From contig CAKSWG010000015.1 in assembly GCA_934511465.1 (NCBI GenBank), positions 1 through 47,037 of the forward strand: 47,037 nt of DNA, given 5' to 3'. This DNA comes from an uncultured Faecalibacterium sp. GTDB taxonomy: Bacteria; Bacillota; Clostridia; Oscillospirales; Ruminococcaceae. The first letter of the stretch is position 1; every line of letters begins with the position of its first letter. The position numbers were made by a program, and so were the translations under genes. This document shows, piece by piece, positions 8,217 to 16,554 of this stretch. Below the pieces are notes generated by a model. It worked only from the letters and a program-made list of their open reading frames with translations. It made no database searches and was not told where the DNA came from.

Positions 8217-8367
8217 TGGTTCATCGGAGGACCGTTTTCAACGTAATTTGAAACGGGCCGGATAAGATGCCGTGCAGACAGCGCCCCGCCGGAGGTTTCG
8301 TTGCCGTAGTGACGAAGCAGATCGAGGCCGGGCGTGCACTCGCGGACATTTATCCGGCCCGTTTTTT
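8217..8367 (+). promoter_or_regulatory. Structured leader / putative riboswitch-type attenuator upstream of a MATE exporter
   Basis: A perfect 15-bp stem (8251-8265 with 8350-8364) ends in a T-run, so it reads as an intrinsic terminator. Its interior holds nested pairings: GTGCA/TGCAC, GCCCcGCC/GGCcGGGC and GTTTCGT/ACGAAGC with internal loops. The 5' arm AAACGG can pair instead with an upstream CCGTTT (8232-8237), a possible antiterminator. MATE genes in Clostridia are known targets of guanidine-IV (mepA-motif) riboswitches, but I cannot match that consensus from memory, so the ligand is open. Confidence 0.65.
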
Positions 8368-8393
8368 GCACCTTGTGCAGAAAGGAGGACGCC

Positions 8394-9743
8394 ATGTCCA
8401 AGCAGCGGATCCAGCTTTCCGATCATTTCACCTATCCCCGCCTTTTGCGGTTCGTACTGCCCTGCATCGGCACCATGCTGTTCACCTCCATCTACGGCAT
8501 CGTGGACGGCCTGTGTGTCTCCAACTTTGTGGGCAAGACGGCCTTTGCGGCGGTCAACCTCATCATGCCGCTGCCCATGCTGCTGGGCACCATCGGCTTT
8601 ATGCTGGGCACCGGCGGCAGCGCCATCGTAGGCATCACGCTGGGCGAGGGCGACCAGAAAAAGGCCGACCGCTATTTCACCCTGTTCCTGCTGGCGGCTC
8701 TGGTCTCGGTCAGTGTGCTGGCGGTGCTGGGCATTGTGTTCCTGCGGCCCATCGCCGTGCTGCTGGGGGCCAAGGGGGAGCTTTTGGACTACGCCGTGCG
8801 CTATGGCCGCATCCTGATGGTGTCTCTGCCCACCTTTGCGCTGCAAAATATGTTCCAGAGCTTTTTTGTCACCGCCGAAAAGCCGCATCTCGGTTTCTGG
8901 TTCACCGTGGGCGCGGGCTGCACCAACATGGTGCTGGATGTGCTGATGGTTGGTATGCTGGGCTGGAGCGTGGAGGGTGCCGCCATTGCCACCTTTATCA
9001 GCCAGCTGGTGGGCGGCGTGCTGCCGGTGTTCTACTTCATCGACCGCAGCAACTCCAGCCGCCTGCACCTGTGCAAGACCAGTTTTTACGGCAAAGTACT
9101 GCGGGACGCCTGCATCAACGGCTCTTCCGAGCTGATGACCAACCTTTCCATGTCGCTGGTCAACATCCTGTATAACTACCAGCTGCTGCGCTTGGCCGGC
9201 GAGGATGGCGTGGCCGCCTACGGCGTCATCATGTACGCGGCCTTCCTGTTTGTAGCCGTGTTCGTGGGCTATGCCGTGGGCAGTGCGCCCATCGTCAGCT
9301 TCCACTACGGTGCCCGCAACCACGCCGAGGTGCACAACCTCTACCGCAAGAGCCTGCGGCTCATCGCCGTGGTGGCTGTGACCCTGACGCTGGCTTCCAT
9401 GTTCATCATCCCCTGTGTAGCACGCGTTTTCGTAGGCTACGATGCCGAGCTGCTGGCCCTGACCAGCCGGGCCTTCCGGCTGTATGCGCTGAGCTTCCTC
9501 ATCATGGGCTTCAACGTGTACGCGTCCTCCTTCTTCACGGCGCTGGGCGACGGCGTGACCAGCGCACTGATCTCCTTTTTGCGCACGCTGGCGTTTCAGG
9601 TGATTGCCATTCTCCTGCTGCCGATGCTGCTGGGCATCGACGGCATCTGGCTGGCCGTCACCGCCGCCGAGCTGGCGGCTCTGGCCGTGAGCGCCGCCAT
9701 GCTCCTTACCAAGGACAAGGTGTTCCATTACCGAAAGGCATGA
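8394..9743 (+). CDS. MATE family efflux transporter (MepA-like)
   Basis: 449 residues with twelve predicted membrane helices in two related halves. The N-terminus (YPRLLRFVLPCIGTMLFTSIYGIVDGLCVSNFVG) and FAAVNLIMPLPMLLGTIGFMLG-GGSAIVG are typical of MepA-type multidrug/toxin extrusion pumps driven by sodium or protons. The ATG at 8394 follows AAAGGAGG; an upstream in-frame ATG at 8334 lies within the leader structure and is rejected. The structured leader suggests control by premature termination, perhaps in response to a toxic small molecule. A strong terminator follows, so it is a single-gene unit. Confidence 0.9.
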   Translation: MSKQRIQLSDHFTYPRLLRFVLPCIGTMLFTSIYGIVDGLCVSNFVGKTAFAAVNLIMPLPMLLGTIGFMLGTGGSAIVGITLGEGDQKKADRYFTLFLLAALVSVSVLAVLGIVFLRPIAVLLGAKGELLDYAVRYGRILMVSLPTFALQNMFQSFFVTAEKPHLGFWFTVGAGCTNMVLDVLMVGMLGWSVEGAAIATFISQLVGGVLPVFYFIDRSNSSRLHLCKTSFYGKVLRDACINGSSELMTNLSMSLVNILYNYQLLRLAGEDGVAAYGVIMYAAFLFVAVFVGYAVGSAPIVSFHYGARNHAEVHNLYRKSLRLIAVVAVTLTLASMFIIPCVARVFVGYDAELLALTSRAFRLYALSFLIMGFNVYASSFFTALGDGVTSALISFLRTLAFQVIAILLLPMLLGIDGIWLAVTAAELAALAVSAAMLLTKDKVFHYRKA

Positions 9744-9744
9744 T

Positions 9745-9791
9745 AAAATCCCCTGCTTTCTGCGAAACGGCGAAAAGCAGGGGATTTTTTT
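9745..9791 (+). terminator. Terminator of the MATE gene
   Basis: A 15-bp stem (AAAATCCCCTGCTTT and its complement) with a 13-nt loop and seven T residues, starting 1 nt after the stop codon. Confidence 0.92.
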
Positions 9792-9873
9792 GGTGATTCT
9801 GGCTCTGCCGCTGCAGGGCAAATCGTGTTAGAATGGACACAGCTTCTTATTCACTGTTTTACGAGGGATCATT

Positions 9874-10611
9874 ATGACATTGTTTTTGACCAGCAGCCCC
9901 AGCGGCTGCCCCTTTGAGCCGGGGCCGGATATGCCGGTGCTGGACACGCGCAACCACTTTGTGGCGAACCTGCGGGCCGTCTGGCCGGATCACGCCGTGC
10001 TGGGCCTTGCCATTGCGGCAGACCCCGATGCCTACGAGCAGAACGACGAGATGTGCCGGGTGTTTGCCCAGAGCTTTGCGAACGCCCACCTGCCCCTGAC
10101 GGCGCTCATCCCCTGCGATGCCCGCAATGCCGAGGAGATCGGTTCTCTTCTGCCCCAGAGCGGCTTTGTGATGCTGTGCGGCGGGCACGTGCCCACCCAG
10201 AACCACTTTTTTGCTCAGCTGGGCCTGCCGGGGCTGTTCCACAACTACCACGGCATCGTGCTGGGCGTGAGTGCCGGCAGCATGAACGCCGCCCACATCG
10301 TGTACGCTGCACCCGAGGAGCCGGGCGAAGCCGCTGACCCCCACTACTCCCGCTGGATGAGCGGCCTTGGCCTGACCGAGACCCGCATCCTGCCCCACTA
10401 CCAGTTCATCCGGGATCATGTGCTGGACGGGCAGAAAGTGGAGGACATTGCCCTTGCCGACAGCAAAAAGCGGCATTTTCTCGCTTTGCCGGACGGCTCG
10501 TACATCCTGTGCGCTGACGGCAGCGAAACGCTGTACGGCAAAGGCTGGTACTTTGCGGACGGGATGATGGAAGAGATCAATGAGGATGAGGACGTGCTGC
10601 CTTTGCGGTAA
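9874..10611 (+). CDS. Peptidase S51-like / class I glutamine amidotransferase-like protein
   Basis: 245 residues with the PepE/cyanophycinase fold. The nucleophile elbow GVSAGS is at 131-136 (S133 the likely nucleophile), preceded by MLCGGHVPTQNHF near 100-112, which lines the active site, and followed by GLGLTETRILPHY near 170. Family members hydrolyse dipeptides with an N-terminal aspartate or cyanophycin. The order of motifs fits S51, but the substrate is not established. The ATG is preceded by GAGGGATC. It is monocistronic with a strong terminator that also serves the convergent small RNA. Confidence 0.8.
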   Translation: MTLFLTSSPSGCPFEPGPDMPVLDTRNHFVANLRAVWPDHAVLGLAIAADPDAYEQNDEMCRVFAQSFANAHLPLTALIPCDARNAEEIGSLLPQSGFVMLCGGHVPTQNHFFAQLGLPGLFHNYHGIVLGVSAGSMNAAHIVYAAPEEPGEAADPHYSRWMSGLGLTETRILPHYQFIRDHVLDGQKVEDIALADSKKRHFLALPDGSYILCADGSETLYGKGWYFADGMMEEINEDEDVLPLR

Positions 10612-10619
10612 ATAATAGC

Positions 10620-10665
10620 AAAAAAGAGAACACCCGCTGCGGATGCAGCGGGTGTTCTCTTTTTT
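10620..10665. terminator. Bidirectional terminator between the S51 gene and the small RNA
   Basis: AAAAAAGAGAACACCCGCTGC on one side pairs with its complement ending in CTCTTTTTT on the other, so both the + gene and the - strand RNA meet a T-tract. Confidence 0.92.
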
Positions 10666-10747
10666 GAGCAAGGGTGGGGTGACGATTCCCACATCTCCTA
10701 ACGCTGGGCGACGGCTGCCTGTTCCGTCCTCCGTTGCTCATCTATCC
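10620..10747 (-). ncRNA. Unassigned stand-alone small RNA
   Basis: A minus-strand transcript of ~128 nt is predicted between a consensus promoter (10754-10781) and the terminator at 10620-10665. The body can fold as a three-way junction: closing stem GAGCAA/TTGCTC (10734-10739 with 10666-10671), GACGG/CCGTC (10724-10728 with 10710-10714) and GTGGG/CCCAC (10688-10692 with 10674-10678). No start codon with a ribosome binding site gives a plausible peptide. I compared it with SRP RNA: it has GGAA followed by GCAGCC, but not the spacing of the conserved SRP loop, so I do not call it ffs. It does not resemble tmRNA or RNase P. Confidence 0.6.
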
Positions 10748-10753
10748 ACTATT

Positions 10754-10781
10754 ATTATATCATAGGGTTTTAAAATGTCAA
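10754..10781 (-). promoter_or_regulatory. Promoter of the small RNA
   Basis: Perfect TTGACA (10776-10781) and TATAAT (10754-10759) hexamers on the minus strand with a 16-bp spacer, the best-matching promoter in the window. This suggests strong constitutive expression. Confidence 0.85.
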
Positions 10782-10795
10782 TATGCGGTAGCACG

Positions 10796-11164
10796 TCAAT
10801 ATTTTTTCAGATTTCCCTTATCGATAAAGCTGCGGACACGGTTTGGATTCAATCTGTAGACCGACCTTGCAAAAAGCTGTCCTTTTGTAGAGACTCGCAC
10901 CGCAACTTTGACAAACGCATGATCTATTTCCACTTCCCGGACATACTCAATGGAGTTATCCTTTTTATTTTGTGCCACATAATCCGGTTCTCTTAAAATA
11001 TCCGGGATGTATTCTCCATATAATGCAAAGTCCTCAGGATGGCGTGTTGTCATATGCCCGATATTGGACTCGCCAAGAAGAATATCCTTTCCCTCCGGCA
11101 GCTCCAATTCCAGCAGCTCGATCACACGTTTTGTCAGAACGCCCACTCGTCTTGTTTTTTCCAT
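10796..11164 (-). CDS. PBECR-type (phage barnase/EndoU/colicin/RelE-like) nuclease-fold protein
   Basis: A 122-residue stand-alone protein. The pattern VGVLTKRVIELL, then ILLGESNIGHMTTRHPEDF (conserved His/Arg-His near residues 36-41), IPDILREPDYV, a variable insert and VKVAVRVSTKGQLFARSVYRLN resembles small phage-linked PBECR proteins of predicted RNase/nuclease fold. That assignment is from memory of the family pattern. The gene is visibly AT-richer than its neighbours, suggesting recent acquisition. It starts 15 nt after the jetC stop on the same strand, the position where jetD is normally found, so it is probably co-transcribed with jetABC. Alternatively it is an unrelated insertion. Confidence 0.55.
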   Translation of the reverse strand: MEKTRRVGVLTKRVIELLELELPEGKDILLGESNIGHMTTRHPEDFALYGEYIPDILREPDYVAQNKKDNSIEYVREVEIDHAFVKVAVRVSTKGQLFARSVYRLNPNRVRSFIDKGNLKKY

Positions 11165-11179
11165 TCCGCACCCTTTCTT

Positions 11180-14100
11180 TTATTCCTCCGCCGCAAGGCG
11201 AACAAACGGCGCAATGGCATTTGCATCCCCGTGCCTTACAATGGAATAGGTGATGTCGCAGTAGGGCTGGATGGCGGTGCTCTTTTCCACGGTGGAGATG
11301 AGCAGCACCTGCAATTGCAGGCGGCGGAACAGCTCCATCATGGGGCGGATGCGGTCGCTGGTCATTTTGCTGAAAGCTTCGTCCAGCAGGACAAGGCGGA
11401 TGCTGTTTTCGCTCTTTTCGTAAATTTGCAGCAGGGATGCGCAGATGGCCACATAGAAGGGGGCCTGATTCTCGCCGCCGGAGGAATCGCGGCTGACGCG
11501 GGAGAGATACGCCTGCTGGCCGGTGACGCGGTTCGTCACCTTGATGTCGTAGTCCAGATAGGTGCGGTAATCCACATAGTCCGAGAGGGTCACGCCGCCG
11601 GTGCGGCCCTCCTGCCGGGCGCGGGTGTTCTCGTCCACATCCGCCATGATCTTTTCCATCAGCTCGTCCACCTGACGCTCGTAGGCCGGGTCGGCGGTGG
11701 CGGCAAGGTTGTCCAGCGAGTCGCCCTCGGTCATCTGCTGGTTGCCCTTGTCCACGATCACCTGATAGAACGCCGCCAGCTGCGGGTCTCGGCTGGGCTC
11801 CAGCTCAAAGCGGTAGACCTCCTCGCCGTAGGTCAGCTGTTCCATCACCTTGTTCAGCTCCCGGAACTGCCGCCGGGCGTTGAAGATATCGTCCTTCATG
11901 CGGAACAGAATGTCCTTGCGGAAGCGGTCCTTGCAGTCCCGCTGGGCCTGTTCCAGACGGGCGGCGTAGCGTTCCAGATCGATGCGCACAAGGCTCTCGT
12001 GCTGGGCGCGGTACTGGTCCAGCCCTGCAAGGCCCAGCGGATAATCGCACACATAGTGCTCGTTGTAGGCCTTCTGGGCCGGTTCCAGCGTGCCGGTCAG
12101 ATAGACGGCCAGCGCATCGTCCAGCTTGGCCTGCGCCTTTTCCGCAGCCTGTGCGGCGGCGCGGGGCTTATCTGCCGGGGCCAGCGCCAGCATCCGGGTG
12201 CGGGCCAGCGGCTCCACCAGCGGGTGCGCCGCAAAGAAGCTCCGGGCAGCATCGGCGCTCTGCTGTGCCGTTTCCCCTGCCTTTTTCTGCTCCGCTTCGC
12301 AGGAGGCGATCTGCTTTTGGCACACGCGGATGTCGCCGCCCGCCTGCTCCACGGCGGCGCGGGCAGCCTCCCATGCGGCTTCGCGGGCTTCTTCCTCCTT
12401 GTAAAGCTGCTGCAATAGCGGGTTCTCACGGCACTCAGTGAGCTTTGCTTCCTGCTGGGTCACAGCATTCTGTGCGGCAGTCCGTGCGGCGCGGGCATCC
12501 CACAAAGCGGCCAGCTCGTCCAGCGCGGTGCCCCGCAGCAGGGTCTGGTACTGGTTGTAGGCGGCTTTCAGGTTCTGTTCTGTCTGGGCGGCAGCACGGG
12601 CGCTTTCCCCCAGAGCTTCCAGCTCCGCCGCCAGCGCACCGGCGCGGGCGCGGCGGGCGTCCAGACCGATGTACCGCTGCGGGGTGCGCAGCCGTTCCAG
12701 CCGGAAGGGATGGTGGCGCAGCAGGTCACGGGTGGCGCTGTCGGGATGCTGTTCCAGCGTATCGGGGGTGTCGCAGCAGACGATGCGTCCCAGAATGGTC
12801 CCGGCATACTGGGCTGCCAGCGGGTTTTCGCTGCTCACCTGCGCGGCAAGGCTGTCCGGGCCGTATTTATCCGTGCGGCGGTTGGCCTTGCGGATGCCCG
12901 GGGTGTCCAGCAGGCTGATGGGCCCGACTTTGTCTTTCAGGGCCACAAAGGCGCTTTTGGCGGCTTCGTAGTGGGCGGGCGGCACAAGGATATCAAAGCG
13001 GCGGTCCCCAAGGCATGCTTCCACGCAGTCCTGCCAGCTCTCGTCCTCCACGTTCAGCAGTTCGCAGAAAATTTTTGCGTCCAGCTGCATGCCCCGGCTC
13101 TTGAGTTCGGCATTCACGGCGTCCCGCACCCGGGTGGCGGCATCGTCGTGGGGGTAGACCCACTTGCCGCCGGACACGGCGTCCAGCTCGGCACGCTTGC
13201 CGGTCTGCTCCCGGTGCAGGGCGGCGGTGTTCTGGCGGGCAGCAAAATAGGCCTCCTCCAGCGGCTTTTCCTGCGCGGAGAGCCATGCCGTCAGCTGCGG
13301 CAGATTGTCCGCCGTCAGTTCTTCGGCCTTGATGCCGGATGCAAAGCCGCTGCGGCGCAGCACCGCCAGCAGGCTCTGGGTGCGGGCAAGGGCGCTCTCT
13401 GCCTTTTCGGCTTTGCGTGCGGCTGCGTCCAGCGCCGTTTTGCGGCGGGAAAGCTCCTCGGTCAGGGCATCCAGTGCCCGGCCCTCGCCGCTGGCGCTGG
13501 CGGCACCGTGGGCGGAAAGATAGGCCCGGCGGGCTTCTGCTTCGGCATTTTTGGCGTCCGCATAACGGGCGTTCAGCCCGTCCAGCTGGCGGCGGCCCGC
13601 ATCCAGATGCTCCTGCCAGACCGTCTGCTCGCCGCCGTCGGCAGCGGCGCGGGCCAGCAGGGCCGCGCCCCGGTTCACAAGGGTCTGGGTCTGCTTTTCG
13701 GCAGCTTCGCGGCCAAAATTCACGATCTCTTCCAGCGCGTCGGCGCGGGTCTTTGCTTCCGCCAGTACGGCGTGCAGGTTTTCCAGCTCCAGCCGGTCGC
13801 CCTGCAAAGCGTCCAGATCCAGCTCCGGCTGGGGCAGGATGTACTGGTACAAAAACTCCCGGAAGTTTGGGATCTCGTCCATGCTGGTGCCCATCTGGAA
13901 CACCTCGTTGAACTTTTTGCCCAGCGGGCTTGCTGCCCGCCCGATGCCCAGCGCCCGGCAGATGCGGTCCCGCGCTTCGCTGGGGCTGCGGGTGTAGGAA
14001 AGGCGTCCGGTTTCGGGCTTGAAGTCCTCCTTGGCGCTGGGTGCGCCGGTGCGCGGGTCGATAAAGGGCAGCTGTTCCAGCGTGATGCCGTCCTCGGAGA

Positions 14101-14476
14101 GGTACCAGGTCTGGTCGCCGGGGTGCAGCTCCTGCATGGGGCCTTCGGACTCCACCCGCACCGCGATGACAAAGGGTGCGCGTTTGACGCTGTCCCAGAA
14201 CTCCGCCCCGATGTAGGCCACGGTATGGCCCGGACGGCGGTAGGCGTTCTCGCCGCGCTGCTTGGCGTGGACAGAGCCCTGCAGGGTGCGTCCGCTCTTT
14301 TTATTGCCCAGCGCATTGAAATTGCGATTGGTGGTCAGGCAGTAGCGGATGGCGTCCAGAATAGTGGTCTTGCCCACGGCGTTGACGCCGATCATATAGG
14401 TCAGGCGGGCGCAGTCAAAGGTGACGTTTTCAAAGTTGTGCCAGTTGATGAGTTTCAGCCGCTTGAGTTCGATCAT
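11180..14476 (-). CDS. jetC: Wadjet/MksB-type SMC-like ATPase JetC
   Basis: 1098 residues with a split ABC ATPase. Walker A GVNAVGKTT is at 30-38, a long alanine/glutamate-rich coiled coil (roughly 220-480 and 620-820) flanks a hinge-like region, the signature SSGGENQ is at 998-1004 and Walker B LVLLDEAF at 1028-1035. This is the SbcC/MukB-like architecture of JetC/MksB, the motor that extrudes plasmid DNA loops in Wadjet defence or organises chromosomes in MksBEF. Its ATG overlaps the jetB stop by 4 nt. No jetD is present on either side. Confidence 0.82.
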   Translation of the reverse strand: MIELKRLKLINWHNFENVTFDCARLTYMIGVNAVGKTTILDAIRYCLTTNRNFNALGNKKSGRTLQGSVHAKQRGENAYRRPGHTVAYIGAEFWDSVKRAPFVIAVRVESEGPMQELHPGDQTWYLSEDGITLEQLPFIDPRTGAPSAKEDFKPETGRLSYTRSPSEARDRICRALGIGRAASPLGKKFNEVFQMGTSMDEIPNFREFLYQYILPQPELDLDALQGDRLELENLHAVLAEAKTRADALEEIVNFGREAAEKQTQTLVNRGAALLARAAADGGEQTVWQEHLDAGRRQLDGLNARYADAKNAEAEARRAYLSAHGAASASGEGRALDALTEELSRRKTALDAAARKAEKAESALARTQSLLAVLRRSGFASGIKAEELTADNLPQLTAWLSAQEKPLEEAYFAARQNTAALHREQTGKRAELDAVSGGKWVYPHDDAATRVRDAVNAELKSRGMQLDAKIFCELLNVEDESWQDCVEACLGDRRFDILVPPAHYEAAKSAFVALKDKVGPISLLDTPGIRKANRRTDKYGPDSLAAQVSSENPLAAQYAGTILGRIVCCDTPDTLEQHPDSATRDLLRHHPFRLERLRTPQRYIGLDARRARAGALAAELEALGESARAAAQTEQNLKAAYNQYQTLLRGTALDELAALWDARAARTAAQNAVTQQEAKLTECRENPLLQQLYKEEEAREAAWEAARAAVEQAGGDIRVCQKQIASCEAEQKKAGETAQQSADAARSFFAAHPLVEPLARTRMLALAPADKPRAAAQAAEKAQAKLDDALAVYLTGTLEPAQKAYNEHYVCDYPLGLAGLDQYRAQHESLVRIDLERYAARLEQAQRDCKDRFRKDILFRMKDDIFNARRQFRELNKVMEQLTYGEEVYRFELEPSRDPQLAAFYQVIVDKGNQQMTEGDSLDNLAATADPAYERQVDELMEKIMADVDENTRARQEGRTGGVTLSDYVDYRTYLDYDIKVTNRVTGQQAYLSRVSRDSSGGENQAPFYVAICASLLQIYEKSENSIRLVLLDEAFSKMTSDRIRPMMELFRRLQLQVLLISTVEKSTAIQPYCDITYSIVRHGDANAIAPFVRLAAEE

Positions 14477-15069
14477 TCTTCACCCTCCCCTGCTTCGTCT
14501 GCACGTTCGTATAAGCCAAGCTCTGTGCGGGTGCGCCCGCTCTCGGCGGCGGCGTCCGCAAGGTCGGCGTCCGGCAGGGCCAGCAGCACGGTGGGAAATA
14601 CTTCAATGCGGCTGTCCAGCCCGGTCAGACGCCCCACGGGCCGCGCCAGATTGTACCGGCGCAGGGTGCGCATGAGGTTTTCCAGCGTTTTCTGGTCCAG
14701 ACGGCGGGGCAGGTTCATCTTTTGCAGCTCGGTCTGCACCTCTTCCACCGTCACCAGCACCTCGTCGGCATTGGCGGCAAGGCTCTCGCGCTTTTGCAGG
14801 TACAAAAGGCGCAGTACCAAAAGCAGGATGCTCTCGTATTTCAGCAGCCGGGCCTGACTGCCCTCGTGGCCGTTGACCAGCGCCGCCGCCTGCAGGGGTG
14901 CCGGGTACAGCAGCACCGAATAGCCCAGCGGCGCGAACACAGCGCGGACTTCATCCAGATGGTCCTGCACGTAGAGATATTTTGCCCGCTGATCCTCCAC
15001 GCTGCCCAGCAGAAAGCAGTGGTTCAGCAGGTAGTTTGCGGTTTCTTCCAGCATGTTAATGGTTGCCAT
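14473..15069 (-). CDS. jetB: Wadjet JetB / MksE-like protein (DUF4194)
   Basis: A 198-residue winged-helix-type protein beginning MATINMLEETANYLLNHCFLLG. The central segment (KYESILLLVLRLLYLQKRES, then VQTELQKMNLPRRLDQKTLENLMRTLRRYNLARPV) is typical of DUF4194 kite subunits that bind the kleisin JetA. The ATG at 15069 is preceded by GGGAGGAAG; a longer in-frame extension to 15207 overlaps most of the end of jetA and is rejected. It overlaps the jetA stop by 14 nt and jetC by 4 nt, so translation of the three is coupled. Confidence 0.78.
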   Translation of the reverse strand: MATINMLEETANYLLNHCFLLGSVEDQRAKYLYVQDHLDEVRAVFAPLGYSVLLYPAPLQAAALVNGHEGSQARLLKYESILLLVLRLLYLQKRESLAANADEVLVTVEEVQTELQKMNLPRRLDQKTLENLMRTLRRYNLARPVGRLTGLDSRIEVFPTVLLALPDADLADAAAESGRTRTELGLYERADEAGEGEE

Positions 15070-16483
15070 TTTCTTCCTCCCTGCGGCGGGTGAGGACAAA
15101 GTCCTCAAAGCGGAAGCCGCCGCGCTCCACCCAATTGCCGGTGAGCTGAATGTCGTAGTCCCGGTGCGGCGACTGCGAGTAGGTGTGCAGGCCGATGATG
15201 CGGGCAAAATCGCCCGGGTATTCCTCTGCCAGCGCCGATGCGTTCACCTGCGGGCGGGCGGCAAGGGCCTGCCGGGCCAGCAGGGCCACGTTCTCCTCGG
15301 TGACGGCAAGGCGGGCGTAATCCAGCAGCAGCTGCTGCTCTCTGCGCAGCTGTTCCGGGTCAAAGGCTTCGGTGCGCACGGGAGCCAGCGGCTCGGCGGT
15401 GCGCTGGGCGGCGGGCGGGTAGAGGAATTTCTCCCCGAACACTGCCGCCGGGTACAGGTGCAGCCGCTTTGCCACCGGGCCGTCGTCCGGCTCAAACAGC
15501 TGCTCCGGGGTGCGGATATCCTCGGCGTAGCGGCGCAGCAGGGCGGTGACGCTGCCCTGCGACGAGCGGTCGCTCAGCAGCAGGAACTGTGCCCGCTGCA
15601 CGGCCCGCTTGCGGTAGCGGATGTGGCTGGCGTCGATCTGGCGCATGAGCAGGCTCATCTCTTCCAGCGCGTCCCGCTGCTTCTGCAGAAGGGCCTTTAC
15701 CCGGGGCGCAGCCTCGTTTGGAGCGCAGCGCTCCACCCGGGCGTAGTCCAGCGCCAGCCGGGGCAGCTGGTTTTCCTCGCAGTCGTCCAGCTCCTCTTCC
15801 AGATAGGCGCGGTAGTTGAACAGGTTGTCGCTGGTCTTGAAGCGGTGGTAGGCCGCCGCCACCACCTTTTCCTCGTACTGGTCGAACAGTTCCAGCACCT
15901 CCTGCGGGGTGCGGTTGCGGGTGAGGCGGTCGATGTAGTGGCCGATGGAGGCGTTGAGCGCCCGGAGGGAACGGTTCAGCGCGTCAAGGTCGGAATCCAC
16001 CTCCCGCAGAACGTTCTCGTAGGGGCTTTTTTCCTGCCCGATGCCGCCCAGCAGCTGCCACGCCTTGTACAGCTTGCCGGTGTAGGTGACCACGCGGGGG
16101 TTCAGGATCTCTTCCAGCGCTTCCAGCAGCGGGGCCACCTCCGGCACAAAGGCAAGGGACGCTTCGCCCTCATAGCTGCCGGGGGTCTCTTCCAGCCAGC
16201 CGGTGCGGCGCAGCCGCAGCAGAAAGCCCACCGCCAGCGTGTGGGGGTCGCGGGTGGGCTGCTCGTCCTCATCGCCCGCACCGTCCGCGTCCAGCGCAAG
16301 GGGCTTTGCCAGCGCGGCAAAGTAATCTTCGGCACGGCTCACCGCCTCTGCCCGGGAGATGCTGTAGTCCGCCGTATGGCGGCATTCCTCCCAGAGCAGA
16401 AGCAGCAGCTCGGCATAAAACGCCCGGTTCGGCCCCGCCAGCGGGCGGAACAAGCGCGGGGACACCAGTTCAAACAGCTGCAT
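15056..16483 (-). CDS. jetA: Wadjet JetA / MksF-like kleisin (DUF5716 type)
   Basis: 475 residues, close to the usual JetA length, and mostly helical. The start MQLFELVSPRLFRPLAGPNRAFYAELLLLLWEEC is characteristic of the JetA/DUF5716 family, followed by a winged-helix region, a long helical middle (about 150-300) and a C-terminal domain ending near GGFRFEDFVLTRRREE. JetA is the kleisin bridging the SMC heads. The ATG at 16483 follows AAAGGA; earlier in-frame starts precede the likely promoter (extended -10, TGTGGTACAAT, with TACAAT at 16520-16525). It is the first gene of jetA-jetB-jetC-nuclease. Confidence 0.78.
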   Translation of the reverse strand: MQLFELVSPRLFRPLAGPNRAFYAELLLLLWEECRHTADYSISRAEAVSRAEDYFAALAKPLALDADGAGDEDEQPTRDPHTLAVGFLLRLRRTGWLEETPGSYEGEASLAFVPEVAPLLEALEEILNPRVVTYTGKLYKAWQLLGGIGQEKSPYENVLREVDSDLDALNRSLRALNASIGHYIDRLTRNRTPQEVLELFDQYEEKVVAAAYHRFKTSDNLFNYRAYLEEELDDCEENQLPRLALDYARVERCAPNEAAPRVKALLQKQRDALEEMSLLMRQIDASHIRYRKRAVQRAQFLLLSDRSSQGSVTALLRRYAEDIRTPEQLFEPDDGPVAKRLHLYPAAVFGEKFLYPPAAQRTAEPLAPVRTEAFDPEQLRREQQLLLDYARLAVTEENVALLARQALAARPQVNASALAEEYPGDFARIIGLHTYSQSPHRDYDIQLTGNWVERGGFRFEDFVLTRRREEENGNH

Positions 16484-16554
16484 GGAAACGTCCTTTCTGT
16501 CTTGGTTCGATACCCCTTTATTGTACCACAAAACGACACGGTTTGACAGAGAAA

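Noticed and set aside
8238..9821. 527-codon minus-strand frame opposite the MATE gene
   Set aside because: The MATE frame has twelve membrane helices and a proper start; the opposite frame is His/Gln-rich with no motif.
10666..10747. Bacterial SRP RNA (ffs)
   Set aside because: AGGAC-GGAA-CAGGCAGCC is reminiscent, but the closing pairs of the GGAA loop and the symmetric internal loop do not line up. I left it as an unassigned RNA pending a covariance search.
12710..14857. 715-codon open frame on the plus strand
   Set aside because: Antisense to jetC, which has Walker A, signature and Walker B motifs; the plus-strand product shows none.
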